NCBI GenBank assembly: GCA_001602645.1
Contig: LUYE01000034.1
Coordinates: forward strand, 1 to 32,429
Length of the DNA stretch: 32,429 nt
From: Methanosarcinales archaeon Methan_01
GTDB lineage: Archaea; Halobacteriota; Methanosarcinia; Methanotrichales; Methanotrichaceae
Reading direction: 5' to 3'
The notes under the pieces are model-generated. The model searched no databases. It had not been told where the DNA came from and worked only from the letters and a program-made list of their open reading frames with translations. Of the stretch, positions 1 through 8,696 are shown in pieces; position 1 is the first letter of the stretch; every line of letters starts with the position of its first letter. The position numbers were made by a program, and so were the translations under genes.

Positions 1-5
1 CCCAT

Positions 6-1508
6 CTATCCGTCCTCCTCAAGTTGCATCAGCCTGTTGATCCCTTCCAAGACGGCCTCCACAGAGGCCATGATGATGTCAGCTCCCGCCCCCCGGGCAG
101 TTATGGATCGGTCGCCCATAGCCATCGTCACCCAGACCTCCACGAGGGCGTTCGTCCCGCCGGTGACGGCGTCGACGTGGTACTCTTCGAGCCTCACGTC
201 CCTCACCCCTGATATGGCTCGACGAATGGCGTTGATGGCCGCGTCTACGGGCCCGACCCCCGTCCCTGCCTCCAGGATCTCCGTCCCGTTGACGGCCATC
301 CTGACGCTGGCAGTTGGAGTGGCGTGGTTGCCGCTGACGATGGTGAACTCGTTGAGCTTCACCTTCGGCTCCTTCTGGATCGAGAGGACGATCTCTGCGA
401 TCGTCTGAAGGTCGGCGTCGGTGACCCGCTTCCCCTTGTCCCCCAGCTCCTTAACCCTGGAGAGGATCTCGGCGAGCTCGCCCTCGGTGCACTCGATCCC
501 CAGCTCCCTCAGGGCCAGCTCGACGGAGCTTCGGCCGGCATGCTTTCCGAGGACGATCCTCCTCTTCCTCCCCACGGTCTCGGGGTGGATCGGCTCGTAG
601 GTCGACGTATCGGCCAGGAGGCCGTGGACGTGGATCCCGGCCTCGTGGGTGAAGGCGTTCTCCCCGACGATCGCCTTGTTGGGGGCGACCGGTATACCCG
701 TCAGCCGGCTGACGAGCCGGGAGAGGGTGTAGAGCTCTTGACACTGGATCTCCGTCTTTATGCCGTAGAGGGACTCCAGGGTCATCACCACCTCTTCGAG
801 GCTGGTGTTCCCGCCCCGCTCACCTATCCCATTGACGGTGACGTGGGCCATGGATGCCCCGCCCCGCAGGGCGGCGACGGTGTTTGCCGTCGCTAGGCCG
901 AAGTCGTCGTGACAGTGAACGCTCAACGGTGCCGGAAGTTCGGATAGCCGAGAGAAGATCTCGAAGGCCTTCTCCGCCACCAGAACCCCCACGGTGTCGC
1001 AAAAGCATAGCCTGTCTGCTCCGGCGTCGATCCCCGCCCGATAGAGAAGGGTGAGGTACCCCTCATCGGCGCGGCTCGCGTCCTCGCCGGAGAGCTCCAC
1101 CAGGAGGCCGTGGTCCTTTGCGTACTCCGTCACCGTCACCGCCGACCTCAGAACCTTCTCCCGATCGGACCGGAGCTTGGACCGGATGTGAAGGTCCGAG
1201 ACCGGCACCACCAGGTGGATGGAGTCGACATCACAATCGAGGGCGAGATCCACGTCCCCGGTCCTCGCCCGGACGTAGCTGCAGATCTCGGCCCGCAGCC
1301 CCTCCTCGGCTACCGCCTTCATGGTCTTCCTTTCGCCTTCGGAGGTGACGGCCGAGCCCGCCTCGATGACGTCGAGGCCGAGGGCGTCCAGGTGCCGGGC
1401 GATGCTCACCTTCTCCTCCTGGGTCAGGGAGACCCCGGGGGTCTGTTCACCGTCGCGAAGCGTCGTGTCCAGCAGACGAACTTTACCGAATAAAGCGATC
1501 CCACGCAT
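6..1508 (-). CDS. cimA: (R)-citramalate synthase
   Basis: Condenses pyruvate with acetyl-CoA to (R)-citramalate, the first step of the threonine-independent isoleucine route, in the cytoplasm. The 500-residue protein has the full plan of the isopropylmalate/citramalate synthase family: an N-terminal TIM barrel starting with the LLDTTLRDGEQTPG motif, the metal-binding HCHDDFG segment, the GIGERGGNTSLEE motif, the HEAGIHVHG linker motif, and a C-terminal LeuA allosteric dimer domain (GTGVGPVDAAINAIRRAI). The IEAGSAVTSEGE segment matches archaeal CimA such as MJ1392 better than LeuA, so I favour citramalate synthase; isopropylmalate synthase remains the alternative. The ATG start is preceded by GGTGATGG about 13 bases upstream, a weak ribosome site, but the ATG lies only ten codons before the catalytic motif. 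It diverges from the AAA ATPase gene across about 230 bases holding paired inverted repeats. Confidence 0.9.
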   Translation of the reverse strand: MRGIALFGKVRLLDTTLRDGEQTPGVSLTQEEKVSIARHLDALGLDVIEAGSAVTSEGERKTMKAVAEEGLRAEICSYVRARTGDVDLALDCDVDSIHLVVPVSDLHIRSKLRSDREKVLRSAVTVTEYAKDHGLLVELSGEDASRADEGYLTLLYRAGIDAGADRLCFCDTVGVLVAEKAFEIFSRLSELPAPLSVHCHDDFGLATANTVAALRGGASMAHVTVNGIGERGGNTSLEEVVMTLESLYGIKTEIQCQELYTLSRLVSRLTGIPVAPNKAIVGENAFTHEAGIHVHGLLADTSTYEPIHPETVGRKRRIVLGKHAGRSSVELALRELGIECTEGELAEILSRVKELGDKGKRVTDADLQTIAEIVLSIQKEPKVKLNEFTIVSGNHATPTASVRMAVNGTEILEAGTGVGPVDAAINAIRRAISGVRDVRLEEYHVDAVTGGTNALVEVWVTMAMGDRSITARGAGADIIMASVEAVLEGINRLMQLEEDG

Positions 1509-1530
1509 TCATCTTCCATCACCAAATAGA

Positions 1531-1579
1531 GACCATCCAAAATATGGTCGATCTCCAACCATGGGGTTTTTTATGGTTG
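1531..1579. promoter_or_regulatory. paired inverted repeats upstream of cimA (candidate operators)
   Basis: Two inverted repeats sit next to each other just before cimA. The first is GACCAT, 7 bases, ATGGTC (1531-1549). The second is CAACCAT, 10 bases, ATGGTTG (1556-1579). Both are built from the same ACCAT/ATGGT half-site, giving four half-sites in alternating orientation. The first begins 23 bases before the cimA ATG, and a TATA-like element for cimA overlaps the far edge of the second, so a bound protein would cover the likely start of transcription. An operator is inferred; hairpins in the leader are the alternative. Confidence 0.5.
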
Positions 1580-1585
1580 ATAAAG
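1578..1585 (-). promoter_or_regulatory. TATA-like element for cimA
   Basis: On the minus strand this reads CTTTATCA. With usual archaeal spacing (about 25 bases) transcription would start near 1557, inside the inverted repeats, leaving a leader of about 50 bases before the cimA ATG. Position and composition only. Confidence 0.35.
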
Positions 1586-1740
1586 TTGACGACGCAAGAC
1601 CGCCGACGGTTGCCGGGATCTGCCGGGGTCTGGCCCCTCTGAGGAAGGAAAGATTTATCACTCTCGGGGGCCCATTACTCGCCTTCAGCCAAAGGGCGGA
1701 TCGATAGATCGGGATTAAAAGGCTGAGGTCAGGTGCAAAA

Positions 1741-3060
1741 ATGGGGTCAAGCGCAAGGACGGGATCGGAGGCGGAGCTGGGCGGTGCGGGTACGTCGGGG
1801 GAGCTGGAGGTGGCAGAGCTCCTCCTCACGGCAGAGATATACAACCGGTCCGAGAACCTGACCGAGGACGATCTACCGCCGAAGATCAGGAAACACTACT
1901 TCGATCCCGTGACGAGGAGGGTGAAGCGGCCTGTCTATGTAACCGAGGGGGACGTCCAGGAGATATATGGCATTGCCAGCGTCCGGGAGGCGGCGAGGAG
2001 CCTTCCCTTCGTCGACCGGGAGGGGATCCGGGACCAGCTGAGGCTCACCGTCTTCGACCTGGGAGCGAAGTGGTTCATCAAGCGCGACTCCCTGGAGCGG
2101 ATCATGTCCAACCCCACCCTCGCCTACTTCTACGAGAACTACGACTCCCTCGACGTCAGCTACTCCGAGGCGAGGAAGAGAAACCAGCCGCTTCTAACTG
2201 ATCGGGAGTGGATCCAGTCGAAGATCCGGGATATGACGGCCAAGGTCGAGGAGGCGGACGAGATCCTCAAGCTCGTCAGGATCAAGGCCCCCGAAGACGT
2301 CCGGGACCGGATAGAGGACCTCGTCCTGACGAGGGAGCAGGTGACGGAGATCGAGAAGGCGGCTAAGGCCCTGGAGCACCGCGAGTACCTGAAAGAGGTC
2401 GGGCTCTACGACATCGGAAAGCTCCTCTTCGTAGGGCCGCCGGGGACGGGAAAGACCTCCACCGCCATGGCCCTCTCAGGGAAGTTCGGCCTCCCCCTCG
2501 TCGAGGTCCGGCTCTCGATGGTGACGAGCCAGTACCTCGGCGAGACCTCCAAGAACATCGACAAGGTCTTCGACCTGGCGAAGGCCCTCAGCCCCTGCAT
2601 CCTATTCATCGACGAGTTCGACTTCGTCGCCAAGACCAGGACCTCTGACGAGCACGGCGCCATCAAGAGGGCCGTCAACACCCTCCTCAAGGCCATCGAC
2701 GACGTCAGCCTCGTGGAGGACGGCGTCCTCCTGATAGCCGCCACAAACCACCCCCAGCTCCTGGACTACGCCGCATGGAGGCGGTTTGACAAGGTGGTGA
2801 GCTTTCCCCTCCCGGACGAGGAGATGAGGCGGAAGATCTTCGAGAAGGTCCTGGGGAAGATGGACGCCAGGGTCGATCCCGGGGTTCTTGCCGAGAGGAC
2901 GGAGGGGTACTCCGGCTCTGACATCCGGCTGGTGGTGAGGGAGGCGGTCCTCAACGCCCTCCTGGTGGACAGGAGGTCCATCGACCAGGAGGATATGCTC
3001 CGGGCGATCACGGAGTTTGACCGGCGGATCGCTGACCACCGGGGGACCGCTGCCCCATGA
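1741..3060 (+). CDS. AAA family ATPase (methanogen type)
   Basis: Cytoplasmic ATPase of unknown substrate. The C-terminal half is a single AAA module: Walker A GPPGTGKT at residues 232-239, Walker B ILFIDEFD at 287-294, sensor-1 asparagine N336 in AATN, an arginine-finger region AAWRRFD, and sensor 2 in YSGSDIRLVVREA. The N-terminal 200 residues match no domain I know; residues about 145-210 are charged and probably helical. No membrane segment is seen. The chosen ATG has AGGTG 8 bases upstream; a TATA-like TTTATCA lies at 1654-1660. Its stop overlaps the next start by four bases (ATGA), so the ATPase and the metallohydrolase are probably translated together. The AAA module resembles FtsH/proteasomal-type ATPases, but no protease domain is present. 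Confidence 0.85.
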   Translation: MGSSARTGSEAELGGAGTSGELEVAELLLTAEIYNRSENLTEDDLPPKIRKHYFDPVTRRVKRPVYVTEGDVQEIYGIASVREAARSLPFVDREGIRDQLRLTVFDLGAKWFIKRDSLERIMSNPTLAYFYENYDSLDVSYSEARKRNQPLLTDREWIQSKIRDMTAKVEEADEILKLVRIKAPEDVRDRIEDLVLTREQVTEIEKAAKALEHREYLKEVGLYDIGKLLFVGPPGTGKTSTAMALSGKFGLPLVEVRLSMVTSQYLGETSKNIDKVFDLAKALSPCILFIDEFDFVAKTRTSDEHGAIKRAVNTLLKAIDDVSLVEDGVLLIAATNHPQLLDYAAWRRFDKVVSFPLPDEEMRRKIFEKVLGKMDARVDPGVLAERTEGYSGSDIRLVVREAVLNALLVDRRSIDQEDMLRAITEFDRRIADHRGTAAP

Positions 3061-3797
3061 GAGTGACCCTCCTCGGGACCGGAGACGCCATAGGCACCCC
3101 GAAGATAGGATGCAGGTGTCCCGCCTGCACCGACGCCCTCTGCGGCGGGAAGAGCAGGAGGCTCAGGTTCTCGATCCTGGTGGAGAACAGCCGCGGTAAG
3201 GTCCTGATCGACACGAGCCCCGACCTCCGATGGCAGCTGATCAGAACCGGGATCAGCCGGGTGGACGGCGTCATCTGGACCCATGCCCACTATGACCACT
3301 ACGCCGGCTTCGGCGACTTCCACCGGGTCCAGAACAGGGTTCCTGCCTTTGGCCTGAAGGAGACGATGGACTACATTTTGAACTACCTCTACTTCATGAG
3401 GCCGAAGAGGACTGTCGTCGAGATGGGGGTCCCCTTCGACGTCGCAGGGATGGAGTTCACCCTCTTCGAGGTGAACCACCCTCCCATCTGCGAGGCGGCC
3501 GGGGTCCTCGTCCGGGAGGGGAATAAGAAGCTGGTGGTGACGGGGGACACCAACCTCCAGATCCCCGAGGCGAGCCTGGAGCTGATGAGGGACGCCGATC
3601 TCCTGGTGGCCGACGCCATAACCCCTCCGGGATACACCCTCACAAAGCACATGAACTCGGAGGAGGCGGTGGGCCTTGGCCGGGACCTCGCGGCGAAAGA
3701 GGTGGTTTTGACCCACATCAGCCACCTCTTCCCTCCCCACGACCTCGCCGTCAAGAGGTGGCCCCTGGGTCACGACATGATGACGATCGATCTCTGA
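3057..3797 (+). CDS. MBL-fold metallohydrolase, PhnP-like
   Basis: Predicted metal-dependent phosphodiesterase of the metallo-beta-lactamase fold. The zinc motif HAHYDH is at residues 76-81, and further ligand regions are VTGDTN and a late THISH. The N-terminal GTGDAIGTPKIGCRCPAC segment, with a CxCxxC cluster, is typical of the PhnP subgroup (cyclic phosphate hydrolysis in phosphonate metabolism) and of related PqqB-like proteins. No phosphonate genes are nearby, so the substrate cannot be named. At 246 residues it has the usual family length. The ATG overlaps the stop of the AAA ATPase, implying co-translation and a possible joint role. Confidence 0.85.
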   Translation: MRVTLLGTGDAIGTPKIGCRCPACTDALCGGKSRRLRFSILVENSRGKVLIDTSPDLRWQLIRTGISRVDGVIWTHAHYDHYAGFGDFHRVQNRVPAFGLKETMDYILNYLYFMRPKRTVVEMGVPFDVAGMEFTLFEVNHPPICEAAGVLVREGNKKLVVTGDTNLQIPEASLELMRDADLLVADAITPPGYTLTKHMNSEEAVGLGRDLAAKEVVLTHISHLFPPHDLAVKRWPLGHDMMTIDL

Positions 3798-3836
3798 TCG
3801 AAAGTTGTTTATCTTTTGGGTCCCCGCGAAGCTTGT

Positions 3837-5480
3837 ATGGGGGCTCTCTCTCCTTCTCGGGTTTTATCGGTCCTCCTCGGAGGCTTATTCCTCTTATCGG
3901 CGCCGTCGGCGGCGGAGGGCCTCGTCTGGGATGACGCCACCTGGGATCTCTTTGAGATCCTCCCCGTCCGGCCCGTCGGGGCGGCAGATGGCGCCGATCC
4001 GGCTCCTGCAAGGGACATCTCCAACCGCTCCGCCGGGACTGAGGCGGAGCCTGCCCAAAATCGTTCCATGTTGCTGGAAGCGGTCATGGAGAGCCTCTCA
4101 AAAGGGATGGGGGGTCCTGAGATAACCGAAGACGGCGAAGGTCGGAGCCGAGGTTCTAACTTCTCCTTCGTCCTCCCCCGGGGGTGGAAGGCGGCTCCCC
4201 GCGGGGACCTGGATGGGGGGAACCTCACCCTGGAGGGCCCCTCCGCTCTGGCGACGATCGTATGGTTTGAGGACTCCGGGATCGACCCCGAGATCCTTCT
4301 CAGGCAGGTGGTCCGGGCCTATAGGAGCGGATCCCTCAGGTTCTCCGTCCTGGAGGTGGAGCCAGGGGAGGCGGTCACCATCGACGGCCAGAGGGCTTCG
4401 ACCCTCAACGTCTTCTACATATATGGAGGCCTGGAGTCGCAGAAGCGGATCGTAGCCTGGTCTACGCCGAGGTCCGGGCGTTTCTTTTTCGCCTCCTTCT
4501 GGTCCGTCTCGGAGGCGTGGGATGCGAACCTGGGGGCTTTCGAGGCGCTCCTGGCGAGCTTCAGGGACGAAGGAGCTGAGGGGTACGTGGAGCTGGAGCC
4601 CCGGACTGCCACCTTCGACCTCTGGGGCGCGGTCCTCCAGGAGACCCTCCGTTCGTACCACTTCGAGAGGGTGGCGATCCCCCCCAGCCCCGAGGTGGGG
4701 ATGAGGGTGGTTTTGACGGCCCATCGCGAGGCAGGCCGGGTCGACCAGCTAGCCTCCGAGGAGATTGTCTCATCGACCCCGGCGGCCATCCCGCCGAGGG
4801 AGGCGGCCCTCCAGGCCCTCCTCCTGGATCGGGGTTACGCTGCCGCCATCCTCCGGAGGGGTGGAGCCTTCTGGCTCGTGGTCCAGGGTCCTGAAGGGGG
4901 GTGGCAGGCGATCTCGTCCTCCGGAGCCGGTGGTCGCGGGATGGGGAGCCTAGTCGGACCCGACGACCTGGAATGGTACAGGGGTCTTGTGGCAGGATGG
5001 CCGGACGCCGTCGAGGGGCCGGCTCCGACCAGCGGGACGGTCCTCGTGGAGGACTGCAACCCGCCCCGGATCGTCCGCCTCGATCCGAGGTCTGAGGTGA
5101 ACCTCACCTGGATCCTGGGGATCGAAGAGCTTCTCCACAGGTACCGCTACTCTGGGAAGGGGAACGATTCGGATTCGTTCATGAAGGCCCAGGTCTGCTG
5201 GGCCCTCCTCGAAAGGGAGGGGCACGACGCTCTCCTGGTGACCGGCTACGAGGGCCATCCCCTCCACCCCCGGATGTGGGTGATCGTCCACCATCCCGGG
5301 TCGGGGCATGTGGCCGTGGACCCCGCGGCCTCCGGCGATAGGGGCCTCGGGGAGATCGTCTCCGGGGCCGAGTGGTTCGATGGGTTGGGCTACGAGACGA
5401 GCCTTCAGTACTCCTGCCTCCACCCGGATAAGGGACATGCCATCGATCCGGAGGCGGTCAGGACCCCTGATCCCGGCTAA
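3837..5480 (+). CDS. secreted protein with transglutaminase-like C-terminus
   Basis: A 547-residue protein starting with a signal peptide (residues about 1-24, hydrophobic VLSVLLGGLFLLSAPSAAEG), so it is probably exported. The centre is unrecognised and rich in acidic residues and tryptophan. Near the C-terminus, QVCWALLEREGHDALLVTGYEG followed by RMWVIVHH and VAVDPAA is laid out like a transglutaminase-like Cys-His-Asp core, but the usual histidine just before the aromatic residue is arginine (HPRMWV); the nearest histidine is two residues earlier. Activity is therefore doubtful. The ATG at 3837 is preferred over an upstream TTG because the signal peptide follows at once. A TATA-like TTTATC at 3808-3813 lies about 26 bases ahead, suggesting a leaderless mRNA. 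It converges on the DUF2207 gene. Confidence 0.7.
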   Translation: MGALSPSRVLSVLLGGLFLLSAPSAAEGLVWDDATWDLFEILPVRPVGAADGADPAPARDISNRSAGTEAEPAQNRSMLLEAVMESLSKGMGGPEITEDGEGRSRGSNFSFVLPRGWKAAPRGDLDGGNLTLEGPSALATIVWFEDSGIDPEILLRQVVRAYRSGSLRFSVLEVEPGEAVTIDGQRASTLNVFYIYGGLESQKRIVAWSTPRSGRFFFASFWSVSEAWDANLGAFEALLASFRDEGAEGYVELEPRTATFDLWGAVLQETLRSYHFERVAIPPSPEVGMRVVLTAHREAGRVDQLASEEIVSSTPAAIPPREAALQALLLDRGYAAAILRRGGAFWLVVQGPEGGWQAISSSGAGGRGMGSLVGPDDLEWYRGLVAGWPDAVEGPAPTSGTVLVEDCNPPRIVRLDPRSEVNLTWILGIEELLHRYRYSGKGNDSDSFMKAQVCWALLEREGHDALLVTGYEGHPLHPRMWVIVHHPGSGHVAVDPAASGDRGLGEIVSGAEWFDGLGYETSLQYSCLHPDKGHAIDPEAVRTPDPG

Positions 5481-5498
5481 ACCGCCTCCAGGAAGGCC

Positions 5499-7406
5499 TC
5501 ACCTGGCGCCGCCTCCGCCACCTCCAAAACCGCCTCCCCCACCAAATCCTCCGCCCCCTAATCCTCCGCCTCCGAAGCCGTCATTGGAGCTGCTGCTGGG
5601 CGGGATGGTCAGTCCGTAGCTGTGTCTGAATACTTCATGCATCTCGCCTGCGGGGCGCATCTCCGGGATCTGGACGTTCAACGCCTCCATCGCCTCGACG
5701 ACCTTATCTCCCACCCCCAGGGCGGCGCCGTAGACGAGCCACTCCTCCCACATCTTCAGGTCTTCAGGGGCGTACTTCTGGATCGAGGCGAAGTCCTTCA
5801 GGTGTCTTCGGAAGGCGTCCCACTCCAGCTTCTCTTTGTAGTACTCCTCCTTCCACCTTCCAAAGAGAGCAGATGGGGCGATCGCTGCCGGCACCAGCTG
5901 GAGGCCTAGGATGACGAGCATAGTCGCCACCGACGACTGGAGGATCCAGGAGACGATCGGACCAAGGAATGGCATTGAAAATATCAAGAAAAATATCAAT
6001 ATGAATAACACATTGAAATTAGGCCTCCTGATCCACCGCCTGGATTCGGCTACAAAGGCTCCCGAAGAAAGCCTCGGTCTCGCGACGAACCTCCCGCATA
6101 TCTCTCGGTTCGGAACGTACATCAGCCGTTTCATCCTTTCTCTGATAAAGTTCAGGCTTGATGGATCTATCTTGGCGTCCTTCCTCATCCTCTTGAGGGT
6201 GTCCTCAAAGGTTGCCGTGCTGAAAACGCCCCCCGATGAATAGGCTTTGAGAAAGCTGAGAACATCCTTCTCGTAATCGTCGTCCAGATCCTCGGGGCCT
6301 TTAAGAAGCCTCATCTTCAAGTTGGCCTTATTGGAGCTTGTTAGGAGTCCATTGTCATCGATCATTTCGGACTCGATCTCTATTATGCCACGCCGCTGGA
6401 AGTCCAGGATGGTGGCGTAGAATCCGTTCTCGTTGAAGTCGAAGGAGTCGCCGTTGAAGACCAGGTTCACCAGCCACGGCTTTCTCTTCTCCGGGACGTA
6501 GCTCAGGGTCTCGGGAACGGTGTACTCCTTCTCCCTTCCGTACCGGCGGTGGATCAGAAATAGTCCCGCCGGCAGGAGGAGTATGAGGCCGGTGAGGCCG
6601 CGTTCCAAGATCGTATACCAGTCGACACCGCCGTGGCCGTCATCGTTCGCGGCGAAGGTCTTATTGCCGACTTCGGCGACGTTTCGCGAAAAGCCGTCAA
6701 GGGTCTCAGCGACCTCCGGGGCGAAGAGTATCTCCACCTCGACAAGCTCATCTTTGGGGATTGATCCCCTGATCAGCCATACATCTCCCGTCTGGACTAC
6801 GTCCATGGGCGGATGGGGGAATATACGGCGAAGGGAGCCGTTTTCGTCGTGGATGGCTATGGTGGCCGATCGGTAGGGGAGGTGCTCGTCGGCGAGCTTC
6901 AGGTTGAGGTGGCAGTATTGGTTGTCGCACTCCAGGGGCGGGTGAACCTTGAAACGGTAGCCAATCTCGTACCGCCCCCGAGAAAACCTCTCCGGCCGGT
7001 AGCATCCGACCTCGTTGATCAATGCCAGGGACTGGATATCATATACCATCGAGGGGTCGCCGGAGAGGACCTCCACCCTCCCTGAGTAGTCCCTTATGTA
7101 AGTGGTGGTCCCGAGGGGAGGCCGGAGCTCCAAGAGCTCAAAGTAGGGCTTATTCAGCTCTCCGCGGGCTAGGGGGTCCTTGAAGCTCCGATAGAGCATC
7201 CTGTACTTTCCTGAAGTCGATATCTGATAGACGAAGAGCTCTTCGAGGGTCCCGTTCGGGTAGAAGTCCGCCCTGTACTCATAGACGTAGACGTCTTCGC
7301 CATATACTGCCGAGTCTCCTCCCAGCCCCCCCGTCAAGATGAGCCCAACGGCTCCGATCAGAAAGACCGAGGCGATCACCAGGGCCAGAGATCTCTCCTC
7401 CGTCAT
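5499..7406 (-). CDS. DUF2207 membrane protein
   Basis: A 635-residue membrane protein of the DUF2207 family. Residues 8-28 form a signal-anchor helix, followed by an external beta-rich DUF2207 region (about 40-260), a membrane helix (LTGLILLLPAGLFLI, about 268-284), a cytoplasmic stretch, two more helices (NVLFILIFFLIFSMPFLG and SVATMLVILGLQLVPAAIA), and a tail of almost pure glycine and phenylalanine ending in GGGGAR. The glycine-rich tail is typical of this family. Function is unknown, but DUF2207 proteins are commonly paired with LemA, as here. Its ATG overlaps the lemA stop by four bases, so the two are an operon with lemA first. It contains an AT-rich, lower-GC stretch near 5,950-6,150 that is still in frame. 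Confidence 0.85.
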   Translation of the reverse strand: MTEERSLALVIASVFLIGAVGLILTGGLGGDSAVYGEDVYVYEYRADFYPNGTLEELFVYQISTSGKYRMLYRSFKDPLARGELNKPYFELLELRPPLGTTTYIRDYSGRVEVLSGDPSMVYDIQSLALINEVGCYRPERFSRGRYEIGYRFKVHPPLECDNQYCHLNLKLADEHLPYRSATIAIHDENGSLRRIFPHPPMDVVQTGDVWLIRGSIPKDELVEVEILFAPEVAETLDGFSRNVAEVGNKTFAANDDGHGGVDWYTILERGLTGLILLLPAGLFLIHRRYGREKEYTVPETLSYVPEKRKPWLVNLVFNGDSFDFNENGFYATILDFQRRGIIEIESEMIDDNGLLTSSNKANLKMRLLKGPEDLDDDYEKDVLSFLKAYSSGGVFSTATFEDTLKRMRKDAKIDPSSLNFIRERMKRLMYVPNREICGRFVARPRLSSGAFVAESRRWIRRPNFNVLFILIFFLIFSMPFLGPIVSWILQSSVATMLVILGLQLVPAAIAPSALFGRWKEEYYKEKLEWDAFRRHLKDFASIQKYAPEDLKMWEEWLVYGAALGVGDKVVEAMEALNVQIPEMRPAGEMHEVFRHSYGLTIPPSSSSNDGFGGGGLGGGGFGGGGGFGGGGGGAR

Positions 7407-8023
7407 CTCCAGATCACCTCCGGCAGGCCTGGCTCCTCACCTTGGCTGGTCAGATAACCCCGCCGCCTCAGCTCGTCCTCCTCGAAGTTGAGGTAATCCC
7501 TCTTCTTCATCCCCGCCGAAGAGGCTACGTAGCTGCTGGGGACGGTGTCCAGCATGGTGTTGAAGTTCTGGATTATGTTGTTGTAGGTGTACCTGTGCCT
7601 GGCAATCTCGTCCTCCACCTCTCGGATCGCCTCCATGGTGACCATCACCGTCTCTTGGGTCTTGAGATCCGGATAGCTCTCCGCCACGGCGATGAGGCTC
7701 CCGAATAAGCCCCTGGACTCGCCCTCTATCCTCGTCAGCTCCTCCGGCCCTGCCGTCACCACCGAGGATCGCATCATGGTGATCTTCTCCAGAGCTTCCC
7801 TCTCGAACTGGGCGTAGCTCTTCACCGAGCCGACGAGGGCTTCGATCATCTCCAGCCTCTTCTTCATCGCCACTCTGATCTGGTAGATGGTGGCTTCAGC
7901 GCCGTTGGAGAGCTTTTGGAGCCTGTTGTAGACGGCCGCGAAGTAGATCAGGACGGAGATCAAGACCGCCAGGATGAGACCCAATCCTGCCCACGGAATT
8001 CCCATGCGAGAGATTAAGGCCAT
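7403..8023 (-). CDS. lemA: LemA family protein
   Basis: A 206-residue LemA protein: one N-terminal membrane helix (residues about 10-32), then VYNRLQKLSNGAEATIYQIRVAMKKRLEMI, the classic LemA start, and a long helical bundle with LTRIEGESRGLFGSLIAVAESYPDLK and YNNIIQNFNTML near the end. LemA proteins are membrane-anchored helical bundles of unsettled function. The C-terminal tail beyond residue 180 is charged. It is the first gene of the pair with DUF2207. Two starts are possible: the ATG at 8023, or MGIPW at 8005. TATA-like elements around 8034-8052 would fit leaderless transcription from one or the other; I cannot decide. Confidence 0.88.
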   Translation of the reverse strand: MALISRMGIPWAGLGLILAVLISVLIYFAAVYNRLQKLSNGAEATIYQIRVAMKKRLEMIEALVGSVKSYAQFEREALEKITMMRSSVVTAGPEELTRIEGESRGLFGSLIAVAESYPDLKTQETVMVTMEAIREVEDEIARHRYTYNNIIQNFNTMLDTVPSSYVASSAGMKKRDYLNFEEDELRRRGYLTSQGEEPGLPEVIWR

Positions 8024-8239
8024 TACATCATTAAGTATTTTCCTATTAAGTGTGAGGCTAAATTCGCCCTACCCCACATCAGAGAACCTGAAGGCGAGTG
8101 GATGGAGCCCCGACCAGGAGCCTACGACCTTCGGGAGGAAGGCTCGCCGTCTCTATTCGAAGGGGATGAAATCTCCCCCCTCCAGCCGAGGCGGGTCAAA
8201 TGAACAACTTTAACCTTCGACCGGGATCTAGGAGAGATC

Positions 8240-8680
8240 GTGAAATCCGGCGGAATCACTGACAGCCGTCGTCTGACCCCCGAGGAGCGAGATCGGCTCC
8301 TCTCTGCCCTCGGGGCCGAGGGGGATAGGATCATGCTCCGGCTGCTGCTGGAGGCGGGCCTGCCCCGGGGCCGGGGGAGCCCTCCGGCTCGGGAGGGGCG
8401 GGAGGAGGGATCTTCGGGGAAGGTCGGGCGAGGTAGCCGAAGGAGGGACGGCAGGACCTCTGGGGGCGGTCTTCGATCCGGCGTTCGAGGAGGTCCCCCT
8501 ATCACCGGAGCTTCTGGAGGCGATCACCGATTATGGCGAGAAGAATCCGGGAAAAAAGTACATCTTCGAGGGAAGGTGCGGAAAGCCCGTCGGCCCCAAG
8601 GGGGTCCGTTGCGCCATCGAGCCAGCCGCCGAGAGGCTGGGGCTCGGCGAGCTCTTCCCCGGGAGGGGCCGAAGATCAGC
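8240..8680 (+). pseudogene. frameshifted, truncated tyrosine recombinase-like remnant
   Basis: A GTG at 8240 has GGAGA seven bases upstream and opens a frame reading ITDSRRLTPEERDRLLSALG then DRIMLRLLLEAGL, the style of the start of a tyrosine recombinase (XerC/D, phage integrase) catalytic domain. Frame is lost in the homopolymer-rich stretch around 8360-8385. One base fewer there would restore a frame in which the next 300 bases read ALRLGRGGRRDLRGR, then VPLSPELLEAITDYGEK, KKYIFEGRCGKPVGPKGVR and IEPAAERLGLGELFPG, again integrase-like. The HxxR and tyrosine motifs never appear and the frame runs on into antisense of the permease gene, so the 3' end is missing. No N-terminal core-binding domain is seen. 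A sequencing slip could explain the shift but not the missing end. Confidence 0.55.
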
Positions 8681-8696
8681 CCGGCGGGATGGGGGG

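Noticed and set aside
2766-3773. Minus-strand open frame opposite the AAA ATPase and metallohydrolase
   Set aside because: It is antisense to two well-supported genes and spans their junction; composition is typical of a GC-rich shadow.
5499-5580. Glycine-codon-rich tract considered as a DNA repeat or CRISPR-like array
   Set aside because: It encodes the glycine/phenylalanine-rich tail typical of DUF2207 proteins; there are no spacers or regular repeat units.
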